A stretch of DNA of 64,000 bases, from NCBI GenBank assembly GCA_013398015.1, contig VZRR01002859.1:868001-932000 (forward strand). The letters run 5' to 3'. This DNA is from Oreocharis arfaki (Eukaryota; Chordata; Aves; Passeriformes; Paramythiidae). A program made the position numbers and the translations under genes. Below are positions 1 through 13,336 of this stretch, piece by piece. The first letter of the stretch is position 1. Each line of letters starts with the position of its first letter. The notes under the pieces are model-generated. The model worked only from the letters and a program-made list of their open reading frames with translations, did not search any database and had not been told where the DNA came from.

Positions 1-3000
1 AAGAAAAACCCTCATGGGAATCTGGTATGAAGAACAGTTGAAAATACATACCTGGATGGGTTGATAGCCAAATTTTTTGACCATCATTTTTTGGCTAACA
101 TTTTCCTGGTTTTTTCCACGTTGGCTGCATAAAAGGTGTAGAGCAAATACAGTCTGCGAAGAAGACACAGTTTGTTTTCTGTGTCAGCATACTTGCTATT
201 ACAGGAGGGTATTTTTTTCATTGGAATGGTCTTTGATTATCACGGAAAAGTCTTCAGGACACCTAATAGCAGCCTAAGCACAGGGCATGGTCATTGAGAA
301 AAATGAAGCTGAGTGGTTCAAAAGTACGCAACGAGAGGATGACAGCTGGGCACAAGTGGAAATGAGAGAGGTTCCAACAGGATATGAAGAGAAATCCCTT
401 CACCGTGAGGACAGTCAAGCAGAGGAGCAGGATGTCTGCAGAGATGTAGCTTCCCTCCTTGGAGGCTTCTAAACCCTGACTTGCTTTACTACCTGCTGCT
501 GATTACTATTTTTGTAGCACATCATACCAGTACTCTCACACTGGTAAAGTCATTCTGTTGTAGATGTTGCTTAAATTTCTCCCTGCCTTACCTGGTGTAA
601 CCAGTTTATTTTCAGTTTGTTTGTTACATTAGGTATCAGTTCAACTTTGCCATGTTTGGGCATAGTGTCCATTGTGTGAACTCTATAATGTTGCCTGTAA
701 TGTTACCGTGTAAATGTCATCTATCAGGTATGTATGTTTTGCCTCGTTTTCTACACCGTAACTTACACTTGTCGGTCTTTCATAAATTAGTTCATTTGTA
801 TTTTTGTGCTCTTTTAAGCAGCATACTCAGTGTGTGATATTTTCTAGCATTCTATAGGTTGATTTAAAACATTTTCCAACATGTAAGTATTTGTATTATG
901 ACTGTTATTACATTCACCATCATCTTTGCTCATGTGTGGTTTTATGTCGATCACCTTTGAAGTCCTAGCCATTGCAGATGGTATCAGATTTTATTCCATT
1001 TGGGTTTTAGTTGTGCTGACTTTTGGCATAATTCAAACAATAATACACTACACCAATGTGTTGAAAATATGAGCACTTTCTTTAAACACACCTGACATCC
1101 AAAGGATAGATTTCCAAGTAAATCTGAAGCATTAATTGTTGTTACTAGCTATTTTCTCCTTCACAACAGGGGCTCTCTAGATATATCTATACTGGTTTGG
1201 GGGAGTATTCATATGACTGCCACTAGAATTGGACTGGATTTGTACATAAAGCAGGTCTGCAAGCAAGGTCTCAGTGCACATTTTTTGTATGAGAGAAAGC
1301 AGCTCTGAATGATAGTAGCACACTTTCCTACTTGGTAGTAGTGACTAATCAAGTAGTTTTGAAGAATAAGCAGTTACAAGTTAGATGAGGCATTGCTAAG
1401 CAAATTCAAAATTTGTTTCAATCCTACTTTTTCCATTCCAGTTTTCCAGTTGTCAGAAAAATAATGTTCTCACATGTACTTAGAACATTCCCTTAAAATT
1501 TGGAGATTGCTCAGCTGGCTTGCTGCAAAACTATCACGTTACTGCTAGACAAACATCATTAAATTGAGTGCAAGGCTTTGCTTTCCTTGTCTAAAAAACC
1601 TTGTGAACAGCTTGCTGTTGACATGAAAATGATTGAGTAGGAAATAATGGTATGTCCATTTTTGTAGCGTGATTTAGACTGCCCAGGAAAAGGTGATGCA
1701 GTGAAAAAAAATTTAAGGTTTTACTTACAGGAGAAAATACTGCAGGGCTAACCTTACTGAATACCATACGGCATTTTGGAAAGTTGAAACTTTTTAAGGG
1801 AGGTTCATGCACACTGGGATGGCTTAAAAAAGATGGGATTTAACAGAAAGAAATTCTAATTAGCAGAAGTGTAGCTGCCTTACTGCTTTATATGGTATTG
1901 ATTGTGTAACTATGCCATTGTGTTAGCTTCCACCGTCCAAGCATTCTGCTTGCTAATTGATGTCAATGAGCAGGAATGGTTCCAGAAAAGAGACTCAAAC
2001 CAACCAAACAAAAAACTTACCTACCACAAAACCACAGTGCTTTGTAGCAAAAAACAGATGAAATAAAACAAAAGCTCCTCAATCCGTCTTTTTTATTCAG
2101 AAAGAGTTGAGAATAGCCTAAGTTTGTACATAGAAATAAGACTTCTGATACCATAAGGCTATTTAACAGATAAAGGCATATCACAATCCAAGCAAGCAGT
2201 CTCCTTCTGGTACATTCATTTCTTAATTGTCCTTTCTCTGAGGATGACAGGAAGCGTTGGTCATACTTTCTGTTTAGAGTGAAATCCTGGCTTGGCTGAG
2301 GTCTCCAACACCCCTAACTCACAGCAACAGCAACTAAGGGGAGGTTGCAGAAAGCAGGTGTGACATTCTGGCCCAAATAAAGTTTATGCCAAAGCATACA
2401 CTGACTTAGTGAATTCAAAATTTCACTCTAAATTAAAAAAAACTTACCAAACTTCCCATGCTCAGCAGAAAACCACAAGTATTTTACTTGCACTGACTTT
2501 CTAGTTCTCTTTTGCTCATTCTTTCCACCAAGATCCTATAGTGGAGCTATACAGCAGTGGCGTCCTGCAAGCAACACAGGAGAGAACAACCATGTGCTAC
2601 ATAAGCAAATATGACAGCAGAAGGCAAGGTCATTAATGGAACTGGGATCAGTCCTGTGGGAGAAAGTTTATTTCAGGAAAAACAGTAAGAAAAGGAATGA
2701 AAAAAAAATTATTTCTAGATAAGGATTTTTTAATATGTTTAAAATATTTCTGGTTTTAAGTGGACCATACTGATTTTATTTTTTCAGTGTTACTTAAGCA
2801 GAAATTAATTTGATGAAGCTATTTTAAGGGGGATTTCTCTGTGTTATTTTAATAGTAAAGGGTATTTCTTTTATTTTCATTTTTTTTCCTAACTTGTGGT
2901 GTTCTTAATGCTGATAGGTTTTCCATAAATCATTATCAAAAGCACTTCTCAACTCTCTCAAAGTTATGAAGACATTTTAATACATATTTTAACTTCAGAG

Positions 3001-6000
3001 AAAAGAAGCTGAAATATGGGGGGAAATGGGGAAACTATGGCTCACCATAATTATGGCTTAATTATGGATTAAATATTTCTTAGGCATCAAAAAAAGCTAC
3101 ATCAGAAAAGTGAGATCCAACCCTTCATTCAGTCTGATTTATAGGGTTTTTTTGTCCATGCCCACTTACACATCTGGAATGAACCATACAACGATGCTTC
3201 ACTGTCGTCTCCATTTATTGATAAACAGAAAAAATGACAGGACTCTAAAATTGATAACATCTAAAAAAGAACTCCCTTGCATAGTATTCTATACTGAAAG
3301 AGGTTGAATGAATCTGATTGCATCAAGATTAGCTTGTATTTCATTAACAAAGAGGTGAAAAGGAACCTAGCCCAAACCACGTGGCTACCCTGTATCAAAG
3401 GATACCCTATTATCTTAATTTTCACTTCTATTTCTTTCTTTTTATATTACAATCTCAGCTCCTGACTCTCATACTGGTAGATAATTCAAAGATAGAGTAG
3501 GAAATCGCTAAATTAATTTGATGTTTTATATTTCAGGTATCTTAGTTTACATAGGTGAGCAGTGATAGCCTGCCATGTGCTAATTGTCATCCTGCCTCCT
3601 GCCCCTTTTCCTTGCATGGTTTTCCTTGCCTTGTCTCTCTAGTCTAGATGTAAGCTGTCATCATGCAGGCAAGGCAGAGGATTGGGGAATTTGATGGGAC
3701 AATTTTTGAACTCAAAGTGATGGCAATGGCATAGACTGAGAAGTATTTAAGAGTTCTGAATTAATTTATGACATGAGAGAAATTATAGTAAGGTGGTGAT
3801 CTGATCAGTTATGACTACCTGTCAGTACTGTCCGAGACCATCTAAAATACAAGTGGAAAATGCTCTTTTCCAGATTGTAGTGTCTATCTTTAATACTCTG
3901 ATAAAATAACAGGAGTGGAAGTCCTCCACTGAAAATACTACATAAATTTTTATCATCTCTTAGATAATACAATTATATTATATTTAAAAAGGATATGCAC
4001 GCCTTTGCTACAGGCCAAGGTAAGTTTCTGTTAATGAAACTCTTGAGGAGACCTGCTCCAAATGTAAATGGAAGGGCTTTATGTAGATGTAACTGAAAAT
4101 TCCTATTTAATCATGTCTACTGCAGGCAATGCTTGTGGAATATTCATTTAAGTTCTCTGTACATAGAATTTGAATCAGTTCATTAGTATCAGTTCAATTT
4201 ACTTCGTGAACAATTTATATGATTATAAAAATGTGTTGTAGTAGTGCAGGCCATTTTTGTAGTTAATTTTTAGCCATAAAAAGAATATAAATATTTTTAA
4301 GTACATAAGACAACCGTATCTAAAGATACCTACAAGCTGTGCTGGTCATAAAGTTTATTTAAACTGGTTGAAAGTCCGGAGATTCTATAAAACCTTTAAT
4401 CATGCACAGGTTTGGTTCAGAAACTAAGGTGTCATGTTGAAGTTAGGAACACTGTCATTCTAAAATCCAGAGAGACACTTGTAAAGAACAGTTAATCCCA
4501 AATCTGTATTTCCCTAGGGAAATGACACCTTTAGTTTAGACATCTCAGGTGCCTCACATGACTTGCATTCAGGTTTCACCCCACTTGCTGTTTGCTTACA
4601 TGTGTAGACAGGAACATAACTCACTTCCACAATTCCCTTGTCCTGAGCTAACTGATAATGCTTAAAGCCGGATTTAAATTTGTGATTAAATTACTTTTGG
4701 TTTATTAACTCTGTGGTCTTCACACCACAAGAACACAGAAAATCAAGTGAATGTGTGTAATCCTCAGTCTTGCTGTAATTGCAGAAGTGTGCTTGGATGT
4801 AGACAGCTTCTTTCTCTGCGCACTCGTAACACTTCTCTGGAGGTTTGCTGTGATGTACCACAGGCAGCCATGAGACACACTCAGACTCCCACTGATTTAC
4901 ATGGTAAAGCTCAATACAAGAGAGGACTCGGAAGGAGGCTTGCCAGATTTGTCATTTGGAACTAGGCTAGTCTAATTTGGCACTCAAACCCAGGTTCTGT
5001 TTGCAAGAAATAATTCTGTAGGAATGATAAGCCCTGTGTAAGAACAAATGTGTGCCTCATGCAAGCTCTTGTTTTTGGTTATGTATTCTTCTTCTTACAG
5101 GCCTTCTGTGGTTAGGGGTGGTTTTTTTGTTTGTTTGATTTGCGTTTTTGTTTTTTTTTTAACTCCTGCCAACACACTTAGATTATTCTGTTTCAGCCTA
5201 TTTTTTTTTTCTAATTTTATTCTCCAGGAGTCAAATCCTCTGTTGAAACAAATTTTAAAGTTCCCTAAAGACCAGTGAAGTATCTGTAATCTATTAACAG
5301 TCCCTTAAAGAAATAACCTCTATTCTAAGTCCTGGGAAATGGAATGGTATTGAAATAAGAGAGACAAGCTCAACATTGCTGATGAATCTTTGAGCAACTC
5401 AGTCCTAGAACAGTTTGTGAGTTCTCATCTTTTAACAAATCTGACCTTTTAGGTTTAACACATGAACCAGAATTACTTCTTCACGAATACGTTTGAAAGC
5501 ATGTCAAGCTATGATTATTCATACTAAAACAAATTTGCACAAACACAATTTTGTTACAAAAAAGTTGTTTCTTTGTGAAAAGTGTCTTTCCCTTGTAGAA
5601 GCCCAGAAGATAAAGAGCTAATGTGTATGTCTCATGCACTGATGGTGGTGGAGCCAACCAGGAATTGTTGGTAATAATACACTGTGAGAAAGAACGAGAT
5701 GTGGCTGGAGAAGGAGGGGGGCATATGGAGGTGAGGTAGCACTTTTCTGGGAAAAATATTTTGGCTTCTGGAGATACATACAGTGCAGTGCAGGGCTGGC
5801 ACTGGAATGAGGTGAACAAGCTGGCATGGACTGTAAGGGAGGATCAAAACCACCCAAGATCCCTGAAGCCCTCCAACCCATTTCCAGAAAGGTCTAGAAG
5901 AATGGATTGCACATGCTAACTAATTTACTTAGAAAGAAAGAAACTTAGCTCTAGGGCTACAAAGGCTACAAAAAAGTATCTCCACAAAGTCTGGGTGCAT

Positions 6001-6033
6001 CAGCTGGATTAACAGTGGAGCCAGGACTCGTGA

Positions 6034-6120
6034 TCTCTCTCTTTCTTTCTTCCTTTCTCTCCCTCTCTAATTCACCTTTGTCTCTCTGTTCCCTTTCACC
6101 CTACCTCCCTTACCCAAATC
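6034..6120 (+). repeat. Pyrimidine-rich (CT) tract
   Basis: About 85 bases almost wholly C and T (tctctctctttctttcttcc..., ...cctacctcccttaccc), a low-complexity polypyrimidine stretch with no associated exon. Confidence 0.7.
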
Positions 6121-8121
6121 CCACTGTCATGTGCTTATCCTAGGAGATCAAGATGTGAAATTTTTTTTCACATGAAAATATAGCCTCACTATATAGTTGC
6201 AGAATGTCAGCCTAAGCTGTCTGAACACGGCTGGTTCCAGCATTAGTAATTGGTTCCAACAGAATTAGTCAATGGCTAATTGGCAAGATTAAGTACGCAG
6301 TTTACCGACAAGATTGATCTGGATTCCACTTACCAAGAAAGGGAAGAAACCAAAGCAGTTCGTAGCAACTCCAGGCTTCATCAAACTGTCAGGTTCATGC
6401 TAAATCACTTGGCCTTTCTCCAAAATTGCGTTTCTCCATTGTGTACAAGCCAGATTTGATGTGCCAAAAATAAACAATTTAGAGATTGAGGCAAACATTA
6501 CTCTTGATACATTATGTGGCTACATTTGTTTTAAGAACCTTCCATTTATTTAAATAGTGGCATTTCTAGGAGGTAGCATTGGATTTTGCATTCCAAGTAA
6601 ACAGTAAAATTTATTTGAATCACAGTGCATAGACATACAAATAGTCATGCACACATGGTCTGATAGGTTCTCCCTTTGGACTGTCATTTTCTATTAGTGC
6701 TGAAATCCTCAGCTCCCAAAACTACATATATACACAGGGTGCCATGGGATGTTGACTTGCAACATGTATAGGTCAGTAGGCTGGTTTAGAGGGCATGTGA
6801 CAGCCAGATCTTTTTTTTCTCTTTTTGCATGTACTTCTGTCTTATTTTAAGCTTCATCCTTTTAGATGATGTTGAATTAAGAGTTCTTTTACATTGGAGA
6901 CCATAACTAGATAGCTCGAGGCTTACACATCAAGCTTACATAAATCTACAAAACTACTTACTTAAAGGTATAATGGTTAAACCCTGAGAATATTACTCCT
7001 AGTTGAGAGGCAAAATAAAGTATGTGAATGTGGAGATACCGTTTACTATGACTACAGATTACTATGCACTTACTATGACTTTCTAGATTATTGTGCCTAT
7101 TTATATGAATAAAATACTTGTCATTTTATTATTTCATTTTTATGTTGCCCTGACAGCATTGAAATTGAGCACTGAAATAGCACAATAGTAAATATCTCTG
7201 CATGAACCCAGAATCCTGGATGTGTTAATATAATTGTAGCTACTACGTTGATATAACTGATGGTCATTATATATCAGTTAGTAGGGCATATGCAAATTTA
7301 AGGAAGTTACTTTCTAAAAATTTGAAACTCTTTACAACTGGACCTAAAAGTGGGTTATTTATCATAGCAGTATTCCATTTTTAAATACTATTTGGGCAAA
7401 TTAGCTGGCTAGAAAGAACACAACACTAGGAGACACCAACTAACACTGAGACTTGAGAACTCTTAGACATATTTGTTACAATTTAAAATCTATGCTTCAT
7501 CTTGCTGAAGTTAATAGAAAACAGGCAGAGTGTTTAGCCTTCTGAGCTGAAATACTGCTGGCCATTAAGCCTGCAGGTCTTACACAGCCTAGTCTATTTG
7601 TAGGATCTTAAACCTTGCTGATACCTTTTTTTTGCTCTTCACCTTCCTCTTCCTAATATTTGCATGGTATAAATTTTAAATTAACATACTGTACTGATTT
7701 ATAGATGCTTTCAGACTTCAGCAGGATTTTAACATATTCATCCATAAGTGTTGGGCAAAAACCTATACTTCTCAGCAAAGCTGCCTAAAATCCGGCTTTG
7801 ACCTTTCCATTGAGTAAAATGACTTTCAAAGACATATGGCCACTTCAATCCAAAGCCAGAAGATGTGCTTTGACTTGTATTGGAAAATCACCTTTCAGCA
7901 CTTCTCTTCTTTAATCTGCTGTTTGACCACTTACTTTTTTCTTGTGCAATACAAAAGCCACCAAAAGGCATGTATTTTCTGCTTTACAGGTAGGGCATAT
8001 TTCATATGAAGGCAAGAAGAGGAGAAAAAACAGTGGTTAATTTTTTTATTTTTTTTATTTTGTAGGTCGTCATGTGGTTCCTGAAACAATAGAACTTGTG
8101 ACAAGCTGTTTAGAGTATGGC

Positions 8122-8144
8122 TATATATATATATATATATATAT
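8122..8144. repeat. (TA)n microsatellite
   Basis: An uninterrupted 23-base alternating TA run, likely length-polymorphic. Confidence 0.95.
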
Positions 8145-10954
8145 GTGTTCATAGGAAGAAAAAGGAAAGTATGCCTTTTACTAGATAAGAGACATACACA
8201 TTTTAATGCTATTAATCTTAACATTGTTTCTCTAAGCCTGGACTGATGTTTTACTGAATTCTACAAATCCAGAAGTACTTCAGGTTTGAATAACTTAACT
8301 GTATTTTTGAACTAACACTTTAAAGAGTAGTATATGCTGAGAAATGTATTTTTCTTGAATATTAATTAATACTTTACAAAGCATATGATACAGCTTTTGA
8401 CATGTTTGCAGCTGGTAAATATAAGCAATATATCATGACATTGATTCATTTACTTTGAAAGGTATATATTTTGCATTAAAATGCCACTATTAAAAAGATG
8501 AAACATATTAGGACCAGATAATACTAAACATCGTGAATGTTTTGGTTTTGTTTTTTTTTTTTGAGATTGGGTTTATCAGTGGCATTGGAATTGAAGATAA
8601 AGAATGTTCCTTTTTTTCTTTTTTTTTTTTTTTGCTGCTGTACCATTAGATTTACTAGCAATTAGTCATTTTAAGACACGTTGTAAAGCATCAAAGTGGA
8701 GAAAATGCCTTAGCTAAGACAATAAATACGACAAAACCATAATTATAAGTGTTCTCTCTGTATTTTTTTTGAGTTATTTTGGCCCCTCTACTGAAAATGT
8801 GAGTGCTGCTTAAGTATGCAGTAGAAGAAGTAGCAGTTGGGTGTTTTTCCTCTTTTTGTCTTCTATAGCAGAAACGAAGTGACATCCAGCTTTTCTGTTG
8901 GCTTTGCTGCTTAGGAGTGCTTAGTATGTGTGCACATGCATATAAATAATTCCCTTTCAATATAGTTTTTGCCAAAGTGCCCTAATTTGAGTGACATTTT
9001 TGCTCCATTTACATCAACGTTAAAATTTCCATTAACTTCCCCAGGGCTGGGATTCCACCTGTTTCGTCTAAGTTCACTATAGTTCAGTCTCATGTATTTA
9101 AAAGCATTTATATTTTAATTGCTTCAGTGGAATGCAGTTGTCGTGACCAGCAAATCTTGCAGGGGGCAGAAAGGATCATCTGGCAAGGAGCAATGCCACA
9201 TAAGGGCTTACACAACAGAACAGAAATACTGAGCACTACATTCAGTGAGAAATTGCGTGGTAAGGGGCGTTTCAAATTAATCTCCTTTTACAACATTTTT
9301 TTCAAGTAGGATACTGCTGCTTTTAAAGAGTTTTGTCCAAGTTTACAGCTTCATTCCTGCGTATGTGTTGTTGTAAGCAACAATTTAAAATGTGGGTCTA
9401 ACGAGATGGAGACAAATCTGTTAACACTGCACAGACAGAGTGAATTATGCAACTTGGCTGGTTTGGGTATCTAATCAGGACAAAAAAAGAAACAAAGGGT
9501 GAAAGTGAGTGTTAGCAATAAAGAAAAGTTTTCTACAAAAATAAGTCAGGTCTTTAACCCCCGATTCTCTCACCTTTTCCCCCTTCATCTTGCCTGCAAC
9601 TGCAGTTGTAGTAAAAGCTGTTCAGTGGAGCAGTTTCGCCTTGGCACAGGAGATGGAACGTTCTCTGCATGTCTGTGCTAAGTACGGCTTCAAACCTAAA
9701 TTTCTCTACTTTCTGCCTCTTGATGTATTTGCCTTGACTCTTTCCTGGATCCAGGTCTAATTCTGTCTTCTGTGTGCTTTAGCAAAACTCTGAGATAGCT
9801 GGAAAAATGTGTTGCTGCAAAGACAAGACGGGATATCATCCATTTGCTGCTAGTGCTTCAGTTTAGATTATCAGTTTTTCCACTACTTCCCAGATTTAAA
9901 GCAGATAAGACAATGTATAGACGTTTTCCCTGGAGCGCATCAGTAACTGCAGGTGAAGAGGTGTTTGGGATTTCTGAGCTGTTTGTGGCAACAACAGATA
10001 TTTCACCAGTTGTGGCTTTGCTTCTTATATTATGGGAGGCAGAGAGAACACATTTTTGGGGGGTCATGACAGGTTTTTAAACAGTAAGGTTTTTCTTGTT
10101 CCCAATTTTCATGTCACTAGTCATTTGAACTGTTTTTAATAATGTGAACAGTGTTGTCCATAAATACATATGACGGCAGTCTGTAATGTGGTGCTCCTCA
10201 ACTAGTATAATTCTCTGTAATTCCTTTGATTTATGTGAACTGGAATAATCCTGTTTAGTTGAAGATCTGGCCCAGAGTACAGGAAGCGTATGTGTTAGTC
10301 AGGGAAGGTTGTAGCAGTTTCTAATTCTCCTATTGACAGCTTTCATGCAGATGTGGAGTGTTTTTTAAAGTTGACACAGTCCAAATAAGGTATTTAGTTT
10401 TCTGTTTGTAGTGTCGATATTTTGGTAAGTGAAGCAACATCCTTGGTTTAGGAATTGTTTCATTATTGCTTCACAGGAAATTAAGACCCTGTTTGGGTCT
10501 GGACCTTGAAGCAATACTAAAATTTTAAGAGGCAGAAATATTTCTTTAAGGGATAAACTGATTGTATGTACAAACTCTCATGCAATTAAAATGCTTAGCT
10601 ACTTCAGAACTTCTATTTGATTGAAATGAAAGAGACTTTATATTCATGTAAGGTAGATGAATCCAGGTATTTAGGACATGTAAAATAAAGTTAAAAAAAA
10701 AAAGTTTTAGAATTTTGTAGCCTGAAAGAGCAATGAGAAATGCAGTTCTTCTCAAACAAAAAAAAATGATGATGCCTTTCACTAGAGGCAGAGCTTTCAC
10801 AAAGGGTCTTTCAATGAGGATGTTACAACTCTGCTTGAAACACAGAATTAGAGGTCAACATTGAAGCCTTTATCAAATGAACAGTCTGAAGGAGAAGAAG
10901 AGTGCTCCGATGATCTGTCAGCTGTGGGATTGGGCTCTTGCACCTCACCCTGAG

Positions 10955-11065
10955 AGGTAAGACAGCTTTACTTTCTATAATTTACAGAGCGAGGGAGCCA
11001 GAAGTGTGACTTGCCTAAAGTTACACCACAAGTCTGTGGCAAAGCTGTGGAATAAAACACCCGAG
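10955..11065 (-). mobile_element. MIR-like SINE relic
   Basis: On the + strand the stretch 'aatttacagagcgaggga...' through 'gtgacttgcctaaagttacac...' to 'gtctgtggcaaagctgtgg' resembles the reverse complement of the MIR core as I recall it (aggaaactgaggc..., tgacttgcccaaggtcacac, agctagtaagtggcagagc). It is highly diverged, as expected for an amniote-age element. A profile search would settle it. Confidence 0.6.
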
Positions 11066-11423
11066 CAGACGTGTACGTAAGCTGCAATTTCATCTTTCTC
11101 TCATGATTCTAAGTTGGGAAGAACAACAACTGTTTTGAAATTCAAACCAGGAAGATAATCATGTCTTTCCATGTGATTTGTTGGTAATCCTGGCTAGTTA
11201 TCTTGACTGAAATGAGGAAACAGGTTCCAAAATCTGATGAGTGGGTGGGAGGATTTGGGGTACGGGAGCTAGAGGGTAGAAGAAAGTTTAACCTACGAAT
11301 TTTCTGATCTGAAGACCAATTGGCTAAATTGATGTTAAGCTGATAAATTTTCATATGACCACCTTCCTTTTTTTCCTCCCCTGTCAGAATGATTCAACTA
11401 GAAAAAGGTAAAATGTGTCTTGG

Positions 11424-11463
11424 ATATACATATATATGCATGTATATGTATATATATATATAT
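11424..11463. repeat. Imperfect TA/TG microsatellite
   Basis: About 40 bases of alternating purine-pyrimidine sequence (atacatatatatgcatgtatatg...tatatata), a simple repeat with interruptions. Confidence 0.85.
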
Positions 11464-11739
11464 GAATGGTATAGGTAAACCCTAATCTCTGTCTTCTGTA
11501 TATCTGTTTTTAGTTATTTTACTTCTCTCTGTCCTTCTATATCGTTCATATCTTTAAAATGCAATACAGAAAACCACCACAAGCACACTTGGAGAACCTG
11601 ACAAAAGTGCAGTTTGGCACATTCAGATACGAGCCAGTGGCAGTGCTCAGTCTCACCATTTCATCACGGACAGATGATATTAGAAGTGCAAGAACATTCA
11701 GGTTTGTAAGTGATAGATTTTAAGAGGCAAAACAAATTT

Positions 11740-11762
11740 CTGTAATGCACTGTGCATTACAG
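11740..11762. repeat. Perfect 11-bp inverted repeat, 1-base centre
   Basis: CTGTAATGCAC-T-GTGCATTACAG: both 11-base arms are exact reverse complements. It could be a cruciform or a binding site for a dimeric factor; no element context is seen. Confidence 0.95.
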
Positions 11763-12128
11763 CATCAGTGCCATAAAGAAGTGTACTCTCTTGTTTTCTT
11801 GCGTGGCTGATTTTTAAATTTATGATGAAGTATATAAAAGTATATAAAATTAAAGTATGCTTACACTTAAAAGATAAAAGCTAGTTTCTGCCAGTGTAAT
11901 AATGTACATAATTTGTTCTTCACAGCTAGAAACCAGATACTCTTTCATTCATGCATTCATACCATGGCTATCTAATTTACGGAACTGGGGGTGGGGGGGT
12001 GGTGTTTAGAGAGATGGGGGTAAGGAGAAAAAAAACCCAAACATTTCTTACACTGTTACCTGACTTGGGATATACACATATGATTATGTAAAATCTGTGT
12101 CTGAGTGGCTGTTTGTTCCTTCTTGCAG

Positions 12129-12300
12129 AGTATTCTGTGCTCACTGAGTGGGAGGGTCACTCTGTGAGACTAATAAGGACAGAGCTGCATCCCCCTCTAC
12201 CACTCTTTGGAGACTCACTCCAGCAACTCCTAGGCACTACAGCAGCTCTGTACAGGCATTTTCAGTGCTTCTGGGGGACAGACCAATAAAAAAATTGAAG
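12129..12300 (+). other. Orphan exon-like segment upstream of the CpG island
   Basis: A 172-bp segment flanked by a very good acceptor (gtttgttccttcttgcag, ending 12128) and a near-consensus donor (ATTGAAG|gtaagc at 12301). It encodes nothing recognisable. It could be a non-coding exon of an upstream COL19A1 transcript or of a lncRNA, or a chance pairing of splice sites. It lies about 430 bp before the CpG island. Confidence 0.3.
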
Positions 12301-13028
12301 GTAAGCCACTCATTATTTGTAGTCAATTACCTAAACATCTTACATGTGCACACTCACACACACTACACTATTCCTGGCTTGTTTTGTGGTGTTTTTGTTC
12401 AGCGGTTTTTGGTTTTTATTTCCAAAATTGCCATTTAAGTTTATCACTGCTAATATTAACTATGTCTTATATAAACATGATGTGTACAGCAAGTTTTTAA
12501 TGTACTGCAATCAGCCTGTGCTATAGCATTCTGCTCATGATTGTGTAAATACATTGTATATGCTAGTGGGTGACGATAGGTATATGCTAAGATATGCTAA
12601 TAAAAACAGCCCTGCTAGATGAGCGGTAATTTACAAAACTGATTAAACTGTTGAGAGTTGTCACAATGCTGATTGTGCATATATTTACATTTAAAAACCT
12701 ACCTCTTAGCGTGGGTGTCCTTGTAATTAGCACGCGTGCCGGGTGGCCTGCACGCAGTTGGTGGGAGCGCGCTGGTGAGTGAGCAGCGGCACGGGCGGGC
12801 AGTGTCCTGCGGGCAGGGGGCACCGCACCGGCCGCAGCTCTCGGGCAGAGCCCGGGGATGCCGCGGGCCGAGTCCCGGCCGGATGGGGCCAGTTCACCGC
12901 CCCCGGCGGCCCCTCACCTGCTGGCCCGGCGCAGGTGCCGCCGCAGCGCCCCGCGGCACGGAGGCTGCCCCGCTCACAGGCGCCGCCGGCCCGGGCGGGC
13001 TCCTGGCCCCGCTCCGCCCCGGGGCTGC

Positions 13029-13043
13029 NNNNNNNNNNNNNNN
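13029..13043. other. Assembly gap (15 N) inside the CpG island
   Basis: Fifteen unknown bases in the most GC-rich part of the window, where short-read assemblies often fail. The true missing length may be larger. Any promoter or exon-1 sequence here is lost. Confidence 0.99.
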
Positions 13044-13336
13044 GGGGGCGAGGCGCGGAGCCGAGAGCTGGGAGCGGGCTCCGGCAGCGGGGCGGGGGCG
13101 CTGCCCGGGCGCCTGGGAGAGCTGCCCGCTTGCCTTCCCGCCCGGAGTGCTGAACCCTCCCTCCGGCAAGCGCGGCTCGCTCCCAGAGAAACGAAGCTGC
13201 CCGCACTGCCGAGTTAGGGGCTGTGCTGCCGAGGGCTCGGGTCGCTCCACGGGCGCCCGGGAGGCTCCGGTGCGCCGGTTGCGCGAGGGAGCGGAGCCTC
13301 CTGGAGCAGCCGGCGGGAGAGCACCCAAGCCCGGAG
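13044..13336 (+). other. COL19A1: Putative COL19A1 5' non-coding first exon (start not defined)
   Basis: The coding start exon has its own acceptor (about 14288), so at least one upstream exon is needed. The best donor in the 3' half of the CpG island is ccggag|gtgagg at 13337, so exon 1 would end at 13336. A second strong donor, gcgctg|gtgagt at 12775, could end an earlier alternative first exon. Transcription start sites cannot be read from sequence; the start given here is just the base after the N gap. Inference only. Confidence 0.35.

Larger units (their letters stand above)
1..12128. other. Upstream non-coding DNA, no gene recognised
   Basis: AT-rich sequence without any exon I can support. 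Open frames are short (none above about 110 codons) and unlike known proteins. It holds simple repeats: a TA tract at 8122-8144, T-runs near 8551 and 8618, a pyrimidine-rich stretch at 6034-6120, and a TA/TG tract at 11424-11463. It also has a MIR-like relic near 11 kb and a perfect palindrome at 11740. In mammals LMBRD1 lies upstream in the opposite direction; none of its exons were recognised here. Confidence 0.6.

Noticed and set aside
1..12700. Search for exons of LMBRD1, the upstream divergent neighbour in mammals
   Set aside because: No exon or start sequence was recognised on the minus strand, so the gene probably lies further upstream.
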